64,000 bases of DNA from Affinundibacterium nitidum (GTDB lineage: Bacteria > Pseudomonadota > Gammaproteobacteria > Burkholderiales > Burkholderiaceae_D), in the NCBI RefSeq assembly GCF_014284155.1, contig NZ_JACOFZ010000001.1, positions 248,001 through 312,000 of the forward strand. Direction: 5' to 3'. How positions within the stretch are numbered: the stretch's first letter is position 1; each line of letters starts with the position of its first letter. This document shows positions 19,701 to 25,520 of this stretch, piece by piece. A program made the position numbers and the translations under genes. The notes beneath the pieces were generated by a model, which did not search any database, was not told the origin of the DNA, and saw nothing but the letters and a program-made list of their open reading frames with translations.

Positions 19701-21445
19701 AAACCCTTCGGACCAGTTACGGTCATGCCGGTTAATGCCGAATAAGCGATTTTTGTGATGTCGACCAAACCAGCATTCGACAAGGTACAAGTCATTGATG
19801 CTGGTGAAGGACTGTTACTTGGACTATTGATTGAACATCCGCTGAATTGCAAGACGGCTTTATTCGTCACCTGCAGATTGACTGCAGTGGATGTTCCGGA
19901 GCCGGTGTTAGGTGTAATTGTTAGCGTGCCGTTGTAAAGATTTGCCGCAGAACCGGTCGTGATATTTACCGCACCACAAGTGCTATACGCCGCGCAGCTA
20001 CCAGTCGGGCCCGATACAGTCATACCAGTTAAGGCAGAATAAGAAATACTGCTGATCGGAGTGCCACCGGAATTACTCAGTGAGCAGCTCATGCTCGCCG
20101 CTGACGGTGAAGTAGTCGGGCTATTGACGCTACAGCCAGATAGGCTCAAGGCTGCTGCTGGTGCATTGACCAATAGATTGACCGCTTTCGAAGCACTAAT
20201 ACCGCCGCTGGCGGTAACAGATAATGTTCCGGTGTAGGAACCAGCTGCCGTACCAGTCGTCACAATAACTTGGCCGCAGGTGCTACTCGCCGCACAGCTA
20301 CCGGTTGGACCACTAACATCCATGCCCGCGATACTGCCATATGTAATGCCGCTCGCTGCGGTTCCGCCCGTATTATTCAAATTACAGGTCATCGATGCGG
20401 CGTTTGGAGTGACTGTCCCAGAATTATTAGAACAACCGGTCAGACTTAGAGCTGCCGGCGTAACTCCAGCGACCGTCGTAAATCCCTCCACTAAGTCTGT
20501 GCTACCACCTGGACCGGATGCAGTCCACGTGCAGGTCGATGGATACCCGACCCACGCTGAAGGTGCGACGTTAGGAGCAGCAGTGCCACTGACGGGACTA
20601 ACAGAAGCCGACCCAGCGAAACCCGTACCGCTCGCTGTACAAGTAAAAGAAACAGAAGTTGCATTTGTTGTGGACCAAGTCGTCGTATAGCTTTTACCCG
20701 CCACCAGTGGCGCCATACTTCGCGACACAGAAATGGTAGGAGCTGATGGAGCTGGAGAATTAACAGTGAGGCTTACGCTTGAAGAGCCGCCTGAACCTGC
20801 ACTCGGCGTTGCGCTCACCGTGCCGGCGTAGTTGCCAGCAGAGGTCACTGAACGGACTGTCACATTGCTGCATGTGCTGTTAGCGGCGCAGCTTGAAGGA
20901 CCTGTCACGGTTGTACCACCTGGACCAGAATAGCTAATGCCAGATGCTGCGGTTTGGCCCGAGTTACTCATACTACAGATTGTTGAAGCAGCCGAAGGTG
21001 CAGTAGAAGAGCTACTGCCACAGCTCAGGCTGAGTGATGGAGGTGTTAAAGCAACTGTACCAGCATTAAATGAAAGCGTGAGGTAAGCCACCGCAACCGA
21101 TGATCCGTCTGTATACCAAGCATAGAATGCACAGCTTGAAGTTTTGCCAGCCCATGATGCGTCTGATGTCAAACTAAATGTGCCACTCGTGCCGGAAAAA
21201 AGCTGTGCGCCTGAATAAGCTCCGTCACTCGATGAACAAGAATAGACACCGCCTTGGGTAGTCGACATATTCGTCGCACTCCATCGTAAGGAGAACGGCT
21301 GTCCGGCGATTAGACGACTTGGGGATTGGCTGGCTGAAATAGTTGCTGGAGTTACCGCACCATTCGCTAATGTCCAGAAAGACGATGCAAACAACAACAT
21401 CGTGAATGTGAGAATTTGGCGAACGAATTGATCGATTTTTTTCAT
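7778..21445 (-). CDS. Giant Ig-repeat/SpvB/FG-GAP/Rhs polymorphic toxin
   Basis: About 4,555 residues. The ATG at 21445 gives a clean Sec signal peptide (MKKIDQFVRQ, hydrophobic stretch, ANGA); upstream in-frame TTG starts lack support. Residues ~30-2100 are arrays of three repeat types: ~90-residue repeats with paired Cys (GCxxNSxxxxPxxASMxCxLxNxG), Ig-like repeats shared with the gene at 1-6008, and PKD-like repeats (APYxYxW). An SpvB domain starts near residue 2370 (LPGGLGVDKNGSATYSIPL). FG-GAP/VCBS repeats with DFDGDGKxD calcium-loop motifs span ~2700-3150. YD/Rhs repeats follow to the core end (GRIYDPFVARFMSADP, NPTNLTDPTGF) near 4220-4265. The last ~290 residues are the variable tip. 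Its final ~80 residues (GPINGQDALD, KSTSTRRVGVD, HGHVRSW) resemble the polymorphic toxin type 17 (Ntox17) predicted RNase family; that match is from memory and uncertain. The likely role is interbacterial competition. Confidence 0.9.
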   Translation of the reverse strand: MKKIDQFVRQILTFTMLLFASSFWTLANGAVTPATISASQSPSRLIAGQPFSLRWSATNMSTTQGGVYSCSSSDGAYSGAQLFSGTSGTFSLTSDASWAGKTSSCAFYAWYTDGSSVAVAYLTLSFNAGTVALTPPSLSLSCGSSSSTAPSAASTICSMSNSGQTAASGISYSGPGGTTVTGPSSCAANSTCSNVTVRSVTSAGNYAGTVSATPSAGSGGSSSVSLTVNSPAPSAPTISVSRSMAPLVAGKSYTTTWSTTNATSVSFTCTASGTGFAGSASVSPVSGTAAPNVAPSAWVGYPSTCTWTASGPGGSTDLVEGFTTVAGVTPAALSLTGCSNNSGTVTPNAASMTCNLNNTGGTAASGITYGSIAGMDVSGPTGSCAASSTCGQVIVTTGTAAGSYTGTLSVTASGGISASKAVNLLVNAPAAALSLSGCSVNSPTTSPSAASMSCSLSNSGGTPISSISYSALTGMTVSGPTGSCAAYSTCGAVNITTGSAANLYNGTLTITPNTGSGTSTAVNLQVTNKAVLQFSGCSINSPSNSPSPASMTCTLSNAGLVDITKIAYSALTGMTVTGPKGLCESGSDCGTVTITTGTGQGTYTGTLTATSTPNTGSNASIGINLVVSPPLTPAALSFASCTSNDSTNAPNPATTQCMLKNTGQTAVSSISYTSFAGVNVSGPTGACAGGSNCGQVTVTTDASAGNYSGTISASPDTGSGASKSINLTVIERANLELFNCQVNSPTIEPIKATRQCDLRNLGGVASTVNHAVTGGMTVTGPNSCAAHSANCGKVSISTPDVAGFYSGTYTSSTPNGTGQDMPVSLSVQKSPPTGTLARTSPADAKLTTGQSFTLTWTLQNATDATLVCTDGITNYDQASVNSVGGSRVLVARNEWANKNISCSLQANGVGGASSIPSVSFDVIAPKPTINVSQTPNALLAGQSYTVTWATTNATSLSYSCSAAGSGFAASANVTPLNGTSAPAVAQAAWVGFPSICTWTVVGPGGSSTFVQEMRTTKEFSVIAQKPSLSAEIVGAGTAAVTADVVVDGGVAPYSYSWARTAGSPSSILNAQVLNPTFSASLVSGSSISSTWELTASDSQGTQKKITVPITLTSNAPPAISITFTPSEINASVYQSGTASSQAHVLVDGGLAPFTYSWVRKTGAVSSISDATSKDPVFSAPLSQPDQLIVESWQVTVTDSLGSQKMATLATNFRSMPELVVQMTPNIASATISGAGKASTSLLAKVSFGLAPYSVNWNRVSGSKINVSPMSLANGYYNADFTADLAAGQSVTEEFDFEVTDAAGIKRSQRAIVTLSAIEPVLSLSAKATPAELKLYRNGAGAVSGAININVSNGSGPYQYFWVRKTGTLAQISDVNSAAPVLSADLTSGQNVTESWTVSISDQLGAKTEVEVPITFSSLASGSALFGIVSPSQAEGIVVGSGTAVASVNVSAFGGVAPYHYQWLRVGGTHYWNPAEANKLSTISSTTSATPNFSLQLEANEVSREVWQVTVYDAQGASKIIFVDLYFKSVPPLGLIIPSTVKSSRDGAGEIVALVKMKAELGKAPYSYNWVGINNSRIQFIGAFQDGDFSVGQFKATLAEGETLSDLFRGEVVDATGNNVSGVVTVTLTANPVLTVSVTPKLLTAKRRGQGGVNASAQALVTGGMPPYSYQWIAPAVKQSSISALDTASPNFSATLTSGQTVSEYWRLSVKDSSGTSKAVDVELNFSSEYVAKPTIGVTKTVNPLVVGVPFVMRWNSTDANSVSYSCVAGDGGFTDSGSFTTGSGETQTFTPTAAWVNSPSTCTWTAIGDGGRTTFSDVLTTQTEPPIGNLVFDKCEIRSPRPSPQQATQSCTLRNSGGTDISTISYVGFNGVQVTGPSSCAKYSKNCGQVLIKTDVAIGGYVGTVAVTPDVGSALAIPVNLQVVSSLPVSFNLTATPQLSYVSSGADATVKLSAMAIQESGLVSKLELLRDIGGGYVEPALNVVSGDNSKLAFEYNASQGIGLARYKLRATDLYGVTSESKALLTNVLDSRLLGEVSGVRINKAGLPELFGWTCKIGTSSSLTYEVFVDAPSIFGGVSVAVGVADVSTEFRNSEIQSACQTPEASHHFVVDLSNLYLAYAGKPLFVEVQTNSGKISGLLPCAAVSCTMPDGLRIALIQPSNTNTDRLTGPAYVFMNAKVENLVGQADDISFNVNGEWIPGKPDVLAGTYFAAKENLPSKTTPYPISVRVRKGDMTVYSAENLLSIDAANMDVSLSVLTPVNNMTAPVGVAMNLSAKVVVASESTAKVRAVKFLFNGAVVAEGVDAGNGIWNASWVPLLARSARFSAIAFDERGISLNTSPASMVTITNGKGLVAASPVPVPITITPPYLGNPDAGSLPGGLGVDKNGSATYSIPLAVPPGVNGMVPSLSLNYSSDNTTGSAGLGWSLGGISNIDRCGRVFATDGVADGVRYPVNVQLNPLDNATVVQKNDRLCLDGQRLILINGNSSDGDAYWANGAQYRTEIESFVTVTMSIVEGKHQFKVEGKDGQVMTYGDTIDSYVAGVGRADGLAHRWRLSKREDKNHNYISYYYLTDTSTGESKPKAIRWGGNSAVGQAHFAKVEFDYEARPDIRKAYLAGSRNDENTRLTTIRTSTDTTADGSAGVIANVYQLTYEATPSAESGRSLLKEIRICDGSTNCLPSTKFEWGKADPNAPKAFVDLGVRVGPNLSTMVATQTNEPVLGHIIMGDFNGDGRTDILERKSGSGINQHKLYETSTDGRNWTVSTPFAQNTITNFTVMETGDFDGDGKLDIIVAYEPTSGSPSDWRLCLGKDRTASGYSCNTNLSFPADAFSGLYRTPAIARMVKDFDADGKDDLYLRSGPYNVSANNTVLGTRYMCLSTGTGFNCQSIAPSSRYDVNFGDAVLDTASAGTQYADFDGDGHVDQLSLRKCVFRRNPVSSNQTNEWFCGDGELNGPMVKAFGQPQIGGYLFYGEWLPFLDSYSTVLMSTAGGTITADLNADGYSDMVFGTATMLDGSQLPKNAAGRICYSKGNGEADCFVLPKSNYLNGSLDHLVMTVADYNGDGILDVLRPGVDTWGVDTFNSLQVCRIGPSGSTHQCDPWTLPSGANFYGWSGVKTFYGLDPSSENVYSRPRSMLSGDFDGDGKPDILTYLGGSDGTAGSTGDRWQILSAASQAKPGEALDKLISVTNGFGAQSKVVYAAANDASVYTPDAQLPEGGDAVQGKRSPVRRQLVKSAMQSTGNGAWLQTDYQYAGFAVDATGRGSLGFAQVTSTQRETGITNLSWYWQTYPHTGSVRRAQTRSSSGVLLSDSSSVPDMVNIKPNTSDLATTILPYTKSSVVSKRDLDGTFISTTTSTVAAPDVRGNVSSTTTTTTDAQGQSFIVTKASEYDTVDKVWPRSNLKKLTEQRTVPGNFVGASIARSIDYTYDGLDQVATETREKGDATLETITTYGRNAFGLVTSTQLNYFDRTQALRRNVSVAKMTYTSNGRFPATITNALKHTETKMFDARHGAVTSVKDPNGLTTSMQYDGFGRKTKQSMPDGTEIYTYQKQCGNACPTNAVNVLVQDSMRGDIRVAVPSLVFSDSSAHPVRTVTWGFDGRMIGSEVIYDSQGRAFETYQAEFVGDMVGTFINKDSVLVARNFYDDLGRVTKVESTGTSGLETNTTSYQGLTTILTNAKGQAKKEVKDVWGRMAQAIDAKEKPTYFRHDAFNSLVRTEDSLGNVVDIEYDKLGHRTKLSDPDLGQTTYEVDALGRTVKQVSPNQRKAGTATVMSYDDLGRMIARDEPSLTSRWVYDNQPEQSCADTRSCGKLIEAYTLNGSNKENTEMHSFDSLGRPSVSTQQRDVLYTHTLGYDTWGRLLSEVHKRGSNTTKVFERRYNNNGYQFQVLRGLPAPTGGYQVLWQANDMNARMQLQAASLGNGLAVKRDYFQATGYLQSAKLLYGTEAKLEEAYTYEKLGNVMTRMQSWAASLNNEPPQFFSEGFSYDVLNRLETATISGMPTQTFTYDDIGNLKSKTGVGQGTYVYTTQGTAGYDASTGASVRRPNAVQSIPGIGSFVYDDNGNLINGAGKEVSWTSFDMPYVMKKGSENSTFYYGADHQRVKQTRNGDVTIYYAAGMEVENKAGVLTIKTYWPGGLGVEIDKPDQAIDLLWTHSDRIGSVIAMTDIGGNLVERLAYDSWGKRRALNGAEDIGNIIDGVKDNKGFTGHEMLDKLDLVHMNGRIYDPFVARFMSADPIIQDPFHSQSYNRYTYVWNNPTNLTDPTGFVAAGRASGAEQFQCAITSGCQVGEDGSTSQVGSPDDIGAEGSNEQVSSNSTDNKNLLTKQSVVAPTLTWGNVFDFGKGRLEGIVDGAVDSLTGIGSLLGDIFTLQSDPRSQIAMAQRMDTLSSSYYTFGPAMQEMARKHIMSARQGKWKESGYIEGKEEGPKGLGVVTGVGASKLLGTVGNRGIPRGSVGAMRRREFVGADYHGKSDNLKKNRGPINGQDALDASVQVKSTSTRRVGVDREAGEIVVFDQTVNNIFHGHVRSWSELTDQMQNALKNANLVDKRGRIIGSEQ

Positions 21446-21914
21446 AACGTGTGCGGAAGAAGCATTTACAAGGCAACCAAACCTTCTCGAACCAGTCCGT
21501 TTGGATGACGGAAAACTCAATAAAGAAGATCGGAATTAACACCAAAGTTTGACCTTGACTCATCTCATTCAGATAAAGTCCCGATGTAATATTGATATTT
21601 TGAAAAATACAAAAGGTCGAGATCCTACATTGACAAATATGAATTGTCAATTAGGAAAGACAGTCTAATTTTGATAGGTTGAAATTTCAAACAAAGCTTT
21701 AGTAGAAATCAAACTTAGCCAACTTCGTTGGAATCATCCGAAACTCGGACAAATTAAAGTCTTAGCACCCTCTTTTTTTGATAAAGTCAACCTTATGGAT
21801 TTGGATCAGGCGGGAAGTTAAAGGATTTATTCACAAATTGACTTCTTTGAGGAGGATCTGATACTACCAAAATTTCGACGGCTATGAATTACCTTGAAAA
21901 CCAATTAACCGAAG
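21446..21914. other. Gene-free stretch: rhs leader, promoter and upstream AT-rich DNA
   Basis: The left part is the ~170-nt untranslated leader of the giant rhs gene. The promoter lies at 21622-21650 and overlaps an inverted repeat with 8-bp arms (ATTGACAA / TTGTCAAT, 21629-21651). The right part is AT-rich. It holds an orphan AGGAGG (21849-21854) not followed by a usable start codon. I see no further gene. Confidence 0.5.
21622..21650 (-). promoter_or_regulatory. sigma70 promoter of the giant rhs gene, with an overlapping inverted repeat
   Basis: Minus strand: a perfect TTGACA (21650-21645), a 17-base spacer, then TAGGAT (21627-21622). The inverted repeat ATTGACAA-7-TTGTCAAT (21629-21651) covers the -35 box and the spacer, so a repressor could bind there. 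The palindrome may partly reflect the -35 sequence itself. Confidence 0.6.
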
Positions 21915-22364
21915 ATGAAAATTTTTCTTGATTTTGATGGAGTACTTCATCCAGAACCGTGTTTTGATTCGGCAGATCATTTCTGTTTTTTACCCAGATT
22001 CGAAAATGTCTTGAGAGACTTTGTAAACGTCGAGATCGTGATCAGTAGCACATGGAGAGCTACGCGTTCTTTGGATGATCTACAATCTATATTTAGTGAG
22101 GATATTCGAAGACGCATCATTGGTCGCACCCCTAACTGGAGTGAACATCCCGATATTCTTGAGGTGATTGGCTACCAGCGTCATGCTGAAGTCGAAGCAT
22201 GGTTGCGATCTACAAATCAGCCTTGGGAAAAATGGATCGCAGTTGATGACAAGGCGTATCTGTTTAGGCCGTTTTTACCGAACCTAGTGAAGACAGATTC
22301 TCTTGTCGGCTTTGACAGCTGCGCAGAATTAAAACTGAGGAATCTACTTCTTTCTAGTAAGTGA
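21915..22364 (+). CDS. HAD-like protein (HAD_SAK type)
   Basis: A 149-residue protein beginning MKIFLDFDGVLHPE, the HAD motif I with both aspartates (DFDGV). Later motifs are SSTW (motif II), and WIAVDDKAYLF as the acidic motif near residues 114-124. The compact single-domain layout matches the HAD domain of the 'Swiss Army Knife' RNA-repair group (PF18143-like), found both alone and in conflict-related operons; the substrate is unknown. The start ATG at 21915 has only GAAG directly before it. It is the first gene of the accessory island, convergent with the XRE regulator 47 bases downstream. Confidence 0.7.
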   Translation: MKIFLDFDGVLHPEPCFDSADHFCFLPRFENVLRDFVNVEIVISSTWRATRSLDDLQSIFSEDIRRRIIGRTPNWSEHPDILEVIGYQRHAEVEAWLRSTNQPWEKWIAVDDKAYLFRPFLPNLVKTDSLVGFDSCAELKLRNLLLSSK

Positions 22365-22411
22365 TAGAAGAATATTTATTTTCTATTCTTTCGAAATTAC
22401 TTGTGTCCTTT

Positions 22412-22687
22412 CTATCGGTTGACCGTTTTCTTTGTTCGATTCTGTTCGGCAATAGACTGAATTACTATTTCAAGTCCCTCATGTGGATCCGCACCAATCG
22501 CGTGACAATGCTTTATAAATTCCACTAATTCTATCTTCTTGCGATCTTGCTCCATTTTGCCTACGCTCGTGAAATGGGCGCCGATCAACGGGGCAATTTC
22601 GCGTAGAGTCAATGACGACAATGCACGTCTCTCCTTCAACCAAGATCGAAGCTTCTCATAGTGCGGTGAGTAAGATGAAGTTTTCAT
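22412..22687 (-). CDS. XRE-family helix-turn-helix regulator
   Basis: A 91-residue DNA-binding protein. The HTH spans roughly residues 20-45 (SLTLREIAPLIGAHFTSVGK), followed by MEQDRKKIELVEFIKHCHAIGADP, the usual end of an HTH_3 fold. I took the ATG at 22687; a TTG at 22714 would add nine residues but lies inside the operator sequence. No Shine-Dalgarno is visible for either, so the mRNA may be leaderless. It is divergent from the winged-helix/helicase pair, and the shared intergenic region carries two copies of a TGTA-CG...CG-TACA palindrome covering the forward promoter. It is therefore probably an autoregulated repressor of that operon (inference). Confidence 0.85.
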   Translation of the reverse strand: MKTSSYSPHYEKLRSWLKERRALSSLTLREIAPLIGAHFTSVGKMEQDRKKIELVEFIKHCHAIGADPHEGLEIVIQSIAEQNRTKKTVNR

Positions 22688-22733
22688 TGTAGCGATTTTA
22701 GATACGCGATACAATGTAGCGAAATTCGATACA
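22687..22733 (+). promoter_or_regulatory. Promoter of the helicase operon with two overlapping operator palindromes
   Basis: Plus strand: TTGTAG (22687-22692), 17 bases, TACAAT (22710-22715), a good sigma70 pair for the gene at 22748. Two related inverted repeats cover it: TGTAGCGAAATTCGATACA at 22715-22733 (tight palindrome) and a stretched version at 22688-22713 with the same TGTAGCGA and CGATACA ends. Both fit binding by the divergent XRE protein. Confidence 0.6.
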
Positions 22734-22747
22734 ACACCTCATTAAAA

Positions 22748-23272
22748 ATGAAGCAAAGAAAATTCAAGAAGGAAGTAATTGATACATTCCGGCTTCTCGC
22801 TGGGAAGACTTTTACAATCGGACAGGCACTCGATGTGTATATGTCCACACCATCAAAAATTCACTCAGAATCGAAGTCTGCGCGACAATTTGTGCATCGA
22901 AATATTTTACGATTCATGTCGACCGGAGATATTGTGCAAGTCAAGGCTGATGGACGAGCTTATAAATACACTAACACTGAGCAGTTCAGCGCACGAATCG
23001 CAGAATCGAGTAATCCAGATGTTCTTACAAATAATGGCAAACAAAATCCACACGACGCCCTTGGAAAAAATCTCACCGAAAGACTTCACCAACAAAAGCT
23101 GATGTTGCTCACCGCCATGGGAGAAGCCGAAGAGTACGATGCGATTTATAAAGAGCTTCCAGAAATTGGCGCGCAGATCCAAGAGCTTTATAACGAATCG
23201 CGAGACCGGTGTTCAAAGCTTCTGGGTAAAGTTAAGGCAATCGAAAACTTAATTGCATTGAGTTCAAATTAA
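22748..23272 (+). CDS. Hypothetical protein, winged-helix-like N-terminus and coiled-coil C-terminus
   Basis: 174 residues; I do not recognise a named family. Residues ~5-80 have a winged-helix look: helices with IGQALDVYM, a recognition-like helix SARQFVHRNILRFMSTGDI, and a wing VKADGRAYKYT. Residues ~115-170 are charged and helical, probably a coiled coil. There is no signal peptide or membrane segment. Only four bases separate its stop from the helicase start, so the two are almost surely one operon and may work together as DNA-binding and motor partners. No Shine-Dalgarno precedes the ATG. Confidence 0.65.
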   Translation: MKQRKFKKEVIDTFRLLAGKTFTIGQALDVYMSTPSKIHSESKSARQFVHRNILRFMSTGDIVQVKADGRAYKYTNTEQFSARIAESSNPDVLTNNGKQNPHDALGKNLTERLHQQKLMLLTAMGEAEEYDAIYKELPEIGAQIQELYNESRDRCSKLLGKVKAIENLIALSSN

Positions 23273-23276
23273 AAAC

Positions 23277-24689
23277 ATGAAGCTAAGAACGTGGCAGTCT
23301 GAATGCATCAACAGTGCATGGCATAAATTTGCGACCAAAGAAAAACATTTTCTTTGCCTTGCTACGCCAGGTGCAGGCAAAACAGTTATGGCATCCACAC
23401 TGGCCAATAGGCTGTTCTTGGAGAATAAGATTGATCTTGTCTTGTGTTTCTCACCTTCGGTCACAGTAGCAAGCAATTTCGAATTATCGTTATCAGCAAT
23501 AACGAACTTACGAATGGACGGGCTTCTGGGTTCCAAAGGGAGATCGTTGACTTACCAAGGCATGCTTCATCTCGATGAATCATTTTGGCGTTTGTTTGAT
23601 ACGAATCGCATATTTGTGATTTTTGACGAAATTCATCATTGCGCTGGTGATGGGCCAGATAATACGAATGCATGGGGACAAAAAATTATCGAGAACATTC
23701 AGGGCCGTGCTGCATACACGCTGGCGTTAACAGGTACTCCTTGGAGGTCAGATCAAGTTCCCATTGTATTGGCTCGCTATTGCCAAGATAATCGAATCAA
23801 ATGCGATTATGTTTACGGACTACCGCAAGCAGTCGCAGACAATGTCTGCCGAACACCCCAAATTACCTTGATTGACAACGACAACGTAACCGTTAGGCGA
23901 AATAGCGAGAACTTCAATTATTCATCATTCGAACAACTGCTTAAAGATTCAAAGTGTACCTACCAACAGTTGATCGAGAACGAGGAACTCATCGTCTACC
24001 TAGTAGGAAAGTCTTCTGACAAGCTAAATGCAATTAGAAAACGAATTCCCAACGCTGGTGGACTGATCGTTGCTGCCACGATTGAACATGCAAATAAGAT
24101 CGTCAAGATTCTCGAAGAAAAATTCAACGAACAAGCGTATATCGTTACATATCGAGTGGATGATCCACAGCAGATCATCAATGAGTTTAAGCACAATTCA
24201 GAAAAGTGGATCGTTGCCGTTGGCATGATAAGTGAGGGTACTGATATCCCGAGATTACGCGTCTGTTGTCACCTCACTAGAGTTAAAACCGAACTTCATT
24301 TTCGTCAGGTACTCGGACGAATACTTCGCAGTAATGGCGAAACTGAAAGCGATGCGTTTCTCTATATGCCAGCAGAGCCAGATTTAGTCGCATACGCAAC
24401 TAGGGTAGCACAAGAGATCCCAGAAGGCTTGACCGTTAAATTTGATAACATGTACAAATCGAGGGCAGAAGTAATTCAAAAGCTGGACTTAGAGAAAGCC
24501 AAGGAATTCAAAAGTGAAATTACATTGAATATGGGACCGCCATACCATAAGACACCTCATTTTTCGCCGAATGCTCATTTGAATCAAGGACGTTCTTCTC
24601 TCGCAGATACATATGAGGCGAGTGTTAATATCTTCGGTAAGTTTAAACAGGAATTAATTGCTATGCGTCTCGGGTTTTCGTTAAGATAG
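23277..24689 (+). CDS. SF2 DEAD/DEAH-box helicase
   Basis: A 470-residue superfamily 2 helicase. The Q-like start is LRTWQSECI. Motif I is TPGAGKT (residues 30-36), motif II DEIH (117-120), motif III TGTP (152-155), motif V-like SEGTDIPRLR, and motif VI QVLGRILR. All core ATPase/translocase motifs are intact. The length is little more than the two RecA domains plus a ~100-residue tail with no recognisable nuclease, methylase or other effector domain. It resembles the Ssl2/RE-type helicases of mobile islands rather than a housekeeping helicase. Translation is likely coupled to the 174-residue protein just upstream. A defence or element-maintenance role is inferred from context only. Confidence 0.85.
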   Translation: MKLRTWQSECINSAWHKFATKEKHFLCLATPGAGKTVMASTLANRLFLENKIDLVLCFSPSVTVASNFELSLSAITNLRMDGLLGSKGRSLTYQGMLHLDESFWRLFDTNRIFVIFDEIHHCAGDGPDNTNAWGQKIIENIQGRAAYTLALTGTPWRSDQVPIVLARYCQDNRIKCDYVYGLPQAVADNVCRTPQITLIDNDNVTVRRNSENFNYSSFEQLLKDSKCTYQQLIENEELIVYLVGKSSDKLNAIRKRIPNAGGLIVAATIEHANKIVKILEEKFNEQAYIVTYRVDDPQQIINEFKHNSEKWIVAVGMISEGTDIPRLRVCCHLTRVKTELHFRQVLGRILRSNGETESDAFLYMPAEPDLVAYATRVAQEIPEGLTVKFDNMYKSRAEVIQKLDLEKAKEFKSEITLNMGPPYHKTPHFSPNAHLNQGRSSLADTYEASVNIFGKFKQELIAMRLGFSLR

Positions 24690-24718
24690 AAACTTGATAA
24701 AGACTATCAACTTCAAGC

Positions 24719-25333
24719 ATGTCCAAACCGATTATTGCCCTAGACGCAGATGGCGTATTGCTTGATTATCACGTCGCGTACCGTAACGCATGGCACAAAG
24801 CATTTAATGATCTTCCAGCATTAAAAGATCCAAATGCCTATTGGCCGTTAGATCGCTGGAATGTTCGCAAGTTGGAAGGCGATGAATTGGTACATTTTCG
24901 ACGCTTTTTTAACGACGAATTTTGGCGAACTATCCCTGCTGTCGAAGGCGCAATACAAGCCTGCAATCAATTAGAAACTGCAGGATTCGAGTTAATTTGC
25001 ATCAGTGCCATTGAGTCAGAATTTCAAGACGCACGACTAGATAATTTGACCAGACTTGGGTTCCCCATTCAACGGGTCATTGCAACTAGCGGCGCCACTG
25101 GGGCAACAAGTCCCAAAGCGCCTGCGCTAAGTCTGCTAAGTCCAATTGTGTTTGTAGATGATTTCCTTCCCTATCATCGAGGGGTGCCTCCGGAAATACA
25201 TCGAGCACTAATTACTCGTGAAACGAATGGCACTCCTAATATTGGCGAAGAGCTAAGCAACATCGATTCAAGTCATCGAAATCTACGTGAATTTACCGAT
25301 TGGTGGCTAGTAAATTCACAAAAATTGTCATGA
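24719..25333 (+). CDS. HAD-family hydrolase
   Basis: 204 residues. Motif I is ALDADGVLLDY (two aspartates, residues 8 and 10), motif II ICISA, and motif III/IV SPIVFVDDFLPYH near residues 145-155. A cap of about 60 helical residues follows motif I. These features support a phosphatase-type HAD enzyme; the substrate is unknown. It lies 29 bases after the helicase on the same strand with no obvious terminator between, so it is probably the last gene of the operon. It is the second HAD protein within 3 kb of this island. Confidence 0.75.
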   Translation: MSKPIIALDADGVLLDYHVAYRNAWHKAFNDLPALKDPNAYWPLDRWNVRKLEGDELVHFRRFFNDEFWRTIPAVEGAIQACNQLETAGFELICISAIESEFQDARLDNLTRLGFPIQRVIATSGATGATSPKAPALSLLSPIVFVDDFLPYHRGVPPEIHRALITRETNGTPNIGEELSNIDSSHRNLREFTDWWLVNSQKLS

Positions 25334-25476
25334 AGCGGTAGTGAAAGATAGACAATCTCTTAACCGAGAAGCGATATTTCTCGAGGCCATACAGATCGAA
25401 TTTAGGAACTAGCTATCTCTTCACCAGTAGTTCAAGCGGCATATCGACTTCAAATCTTTACATTTAAGCAGCTATA

Positions 25477-25492
25477 AAGGCAAAAAATTGCA
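25477..25492 (-). repeat. Candidate left-side transposase-binding repeat (inverted)
   Basis: AAGGCAAAAAATTGCA shares 11 consecutive bases (GCAAAAAATTG) with the reverse complement of the iteron at 30158-30173. An inverted copy on the tniQ side is what a left-end TniA site would look like, but a single A-rich match is weak evidence. Confidence 0.3.
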
Positions 25493-25520
25493 TGTCTTTA
25501 GAATCTTTAAAGGAGTCATC

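Noticed and set aside
21225-21650. 141-residue minus-strand frame overlapping the rhs signal peptide
   Set aside because: It runs in another frame through the rhs start and repeats, with no family signal; a shadow of the leader and the coding sequence.
25326-25345. TGTCATGAAGCGG as a Tn5053-like left terminus
   Set aside because: It lies on the HAD gene's stop codon, and no matching inverted end or 5-bp duplication was found near 30.3-30.5 kb.
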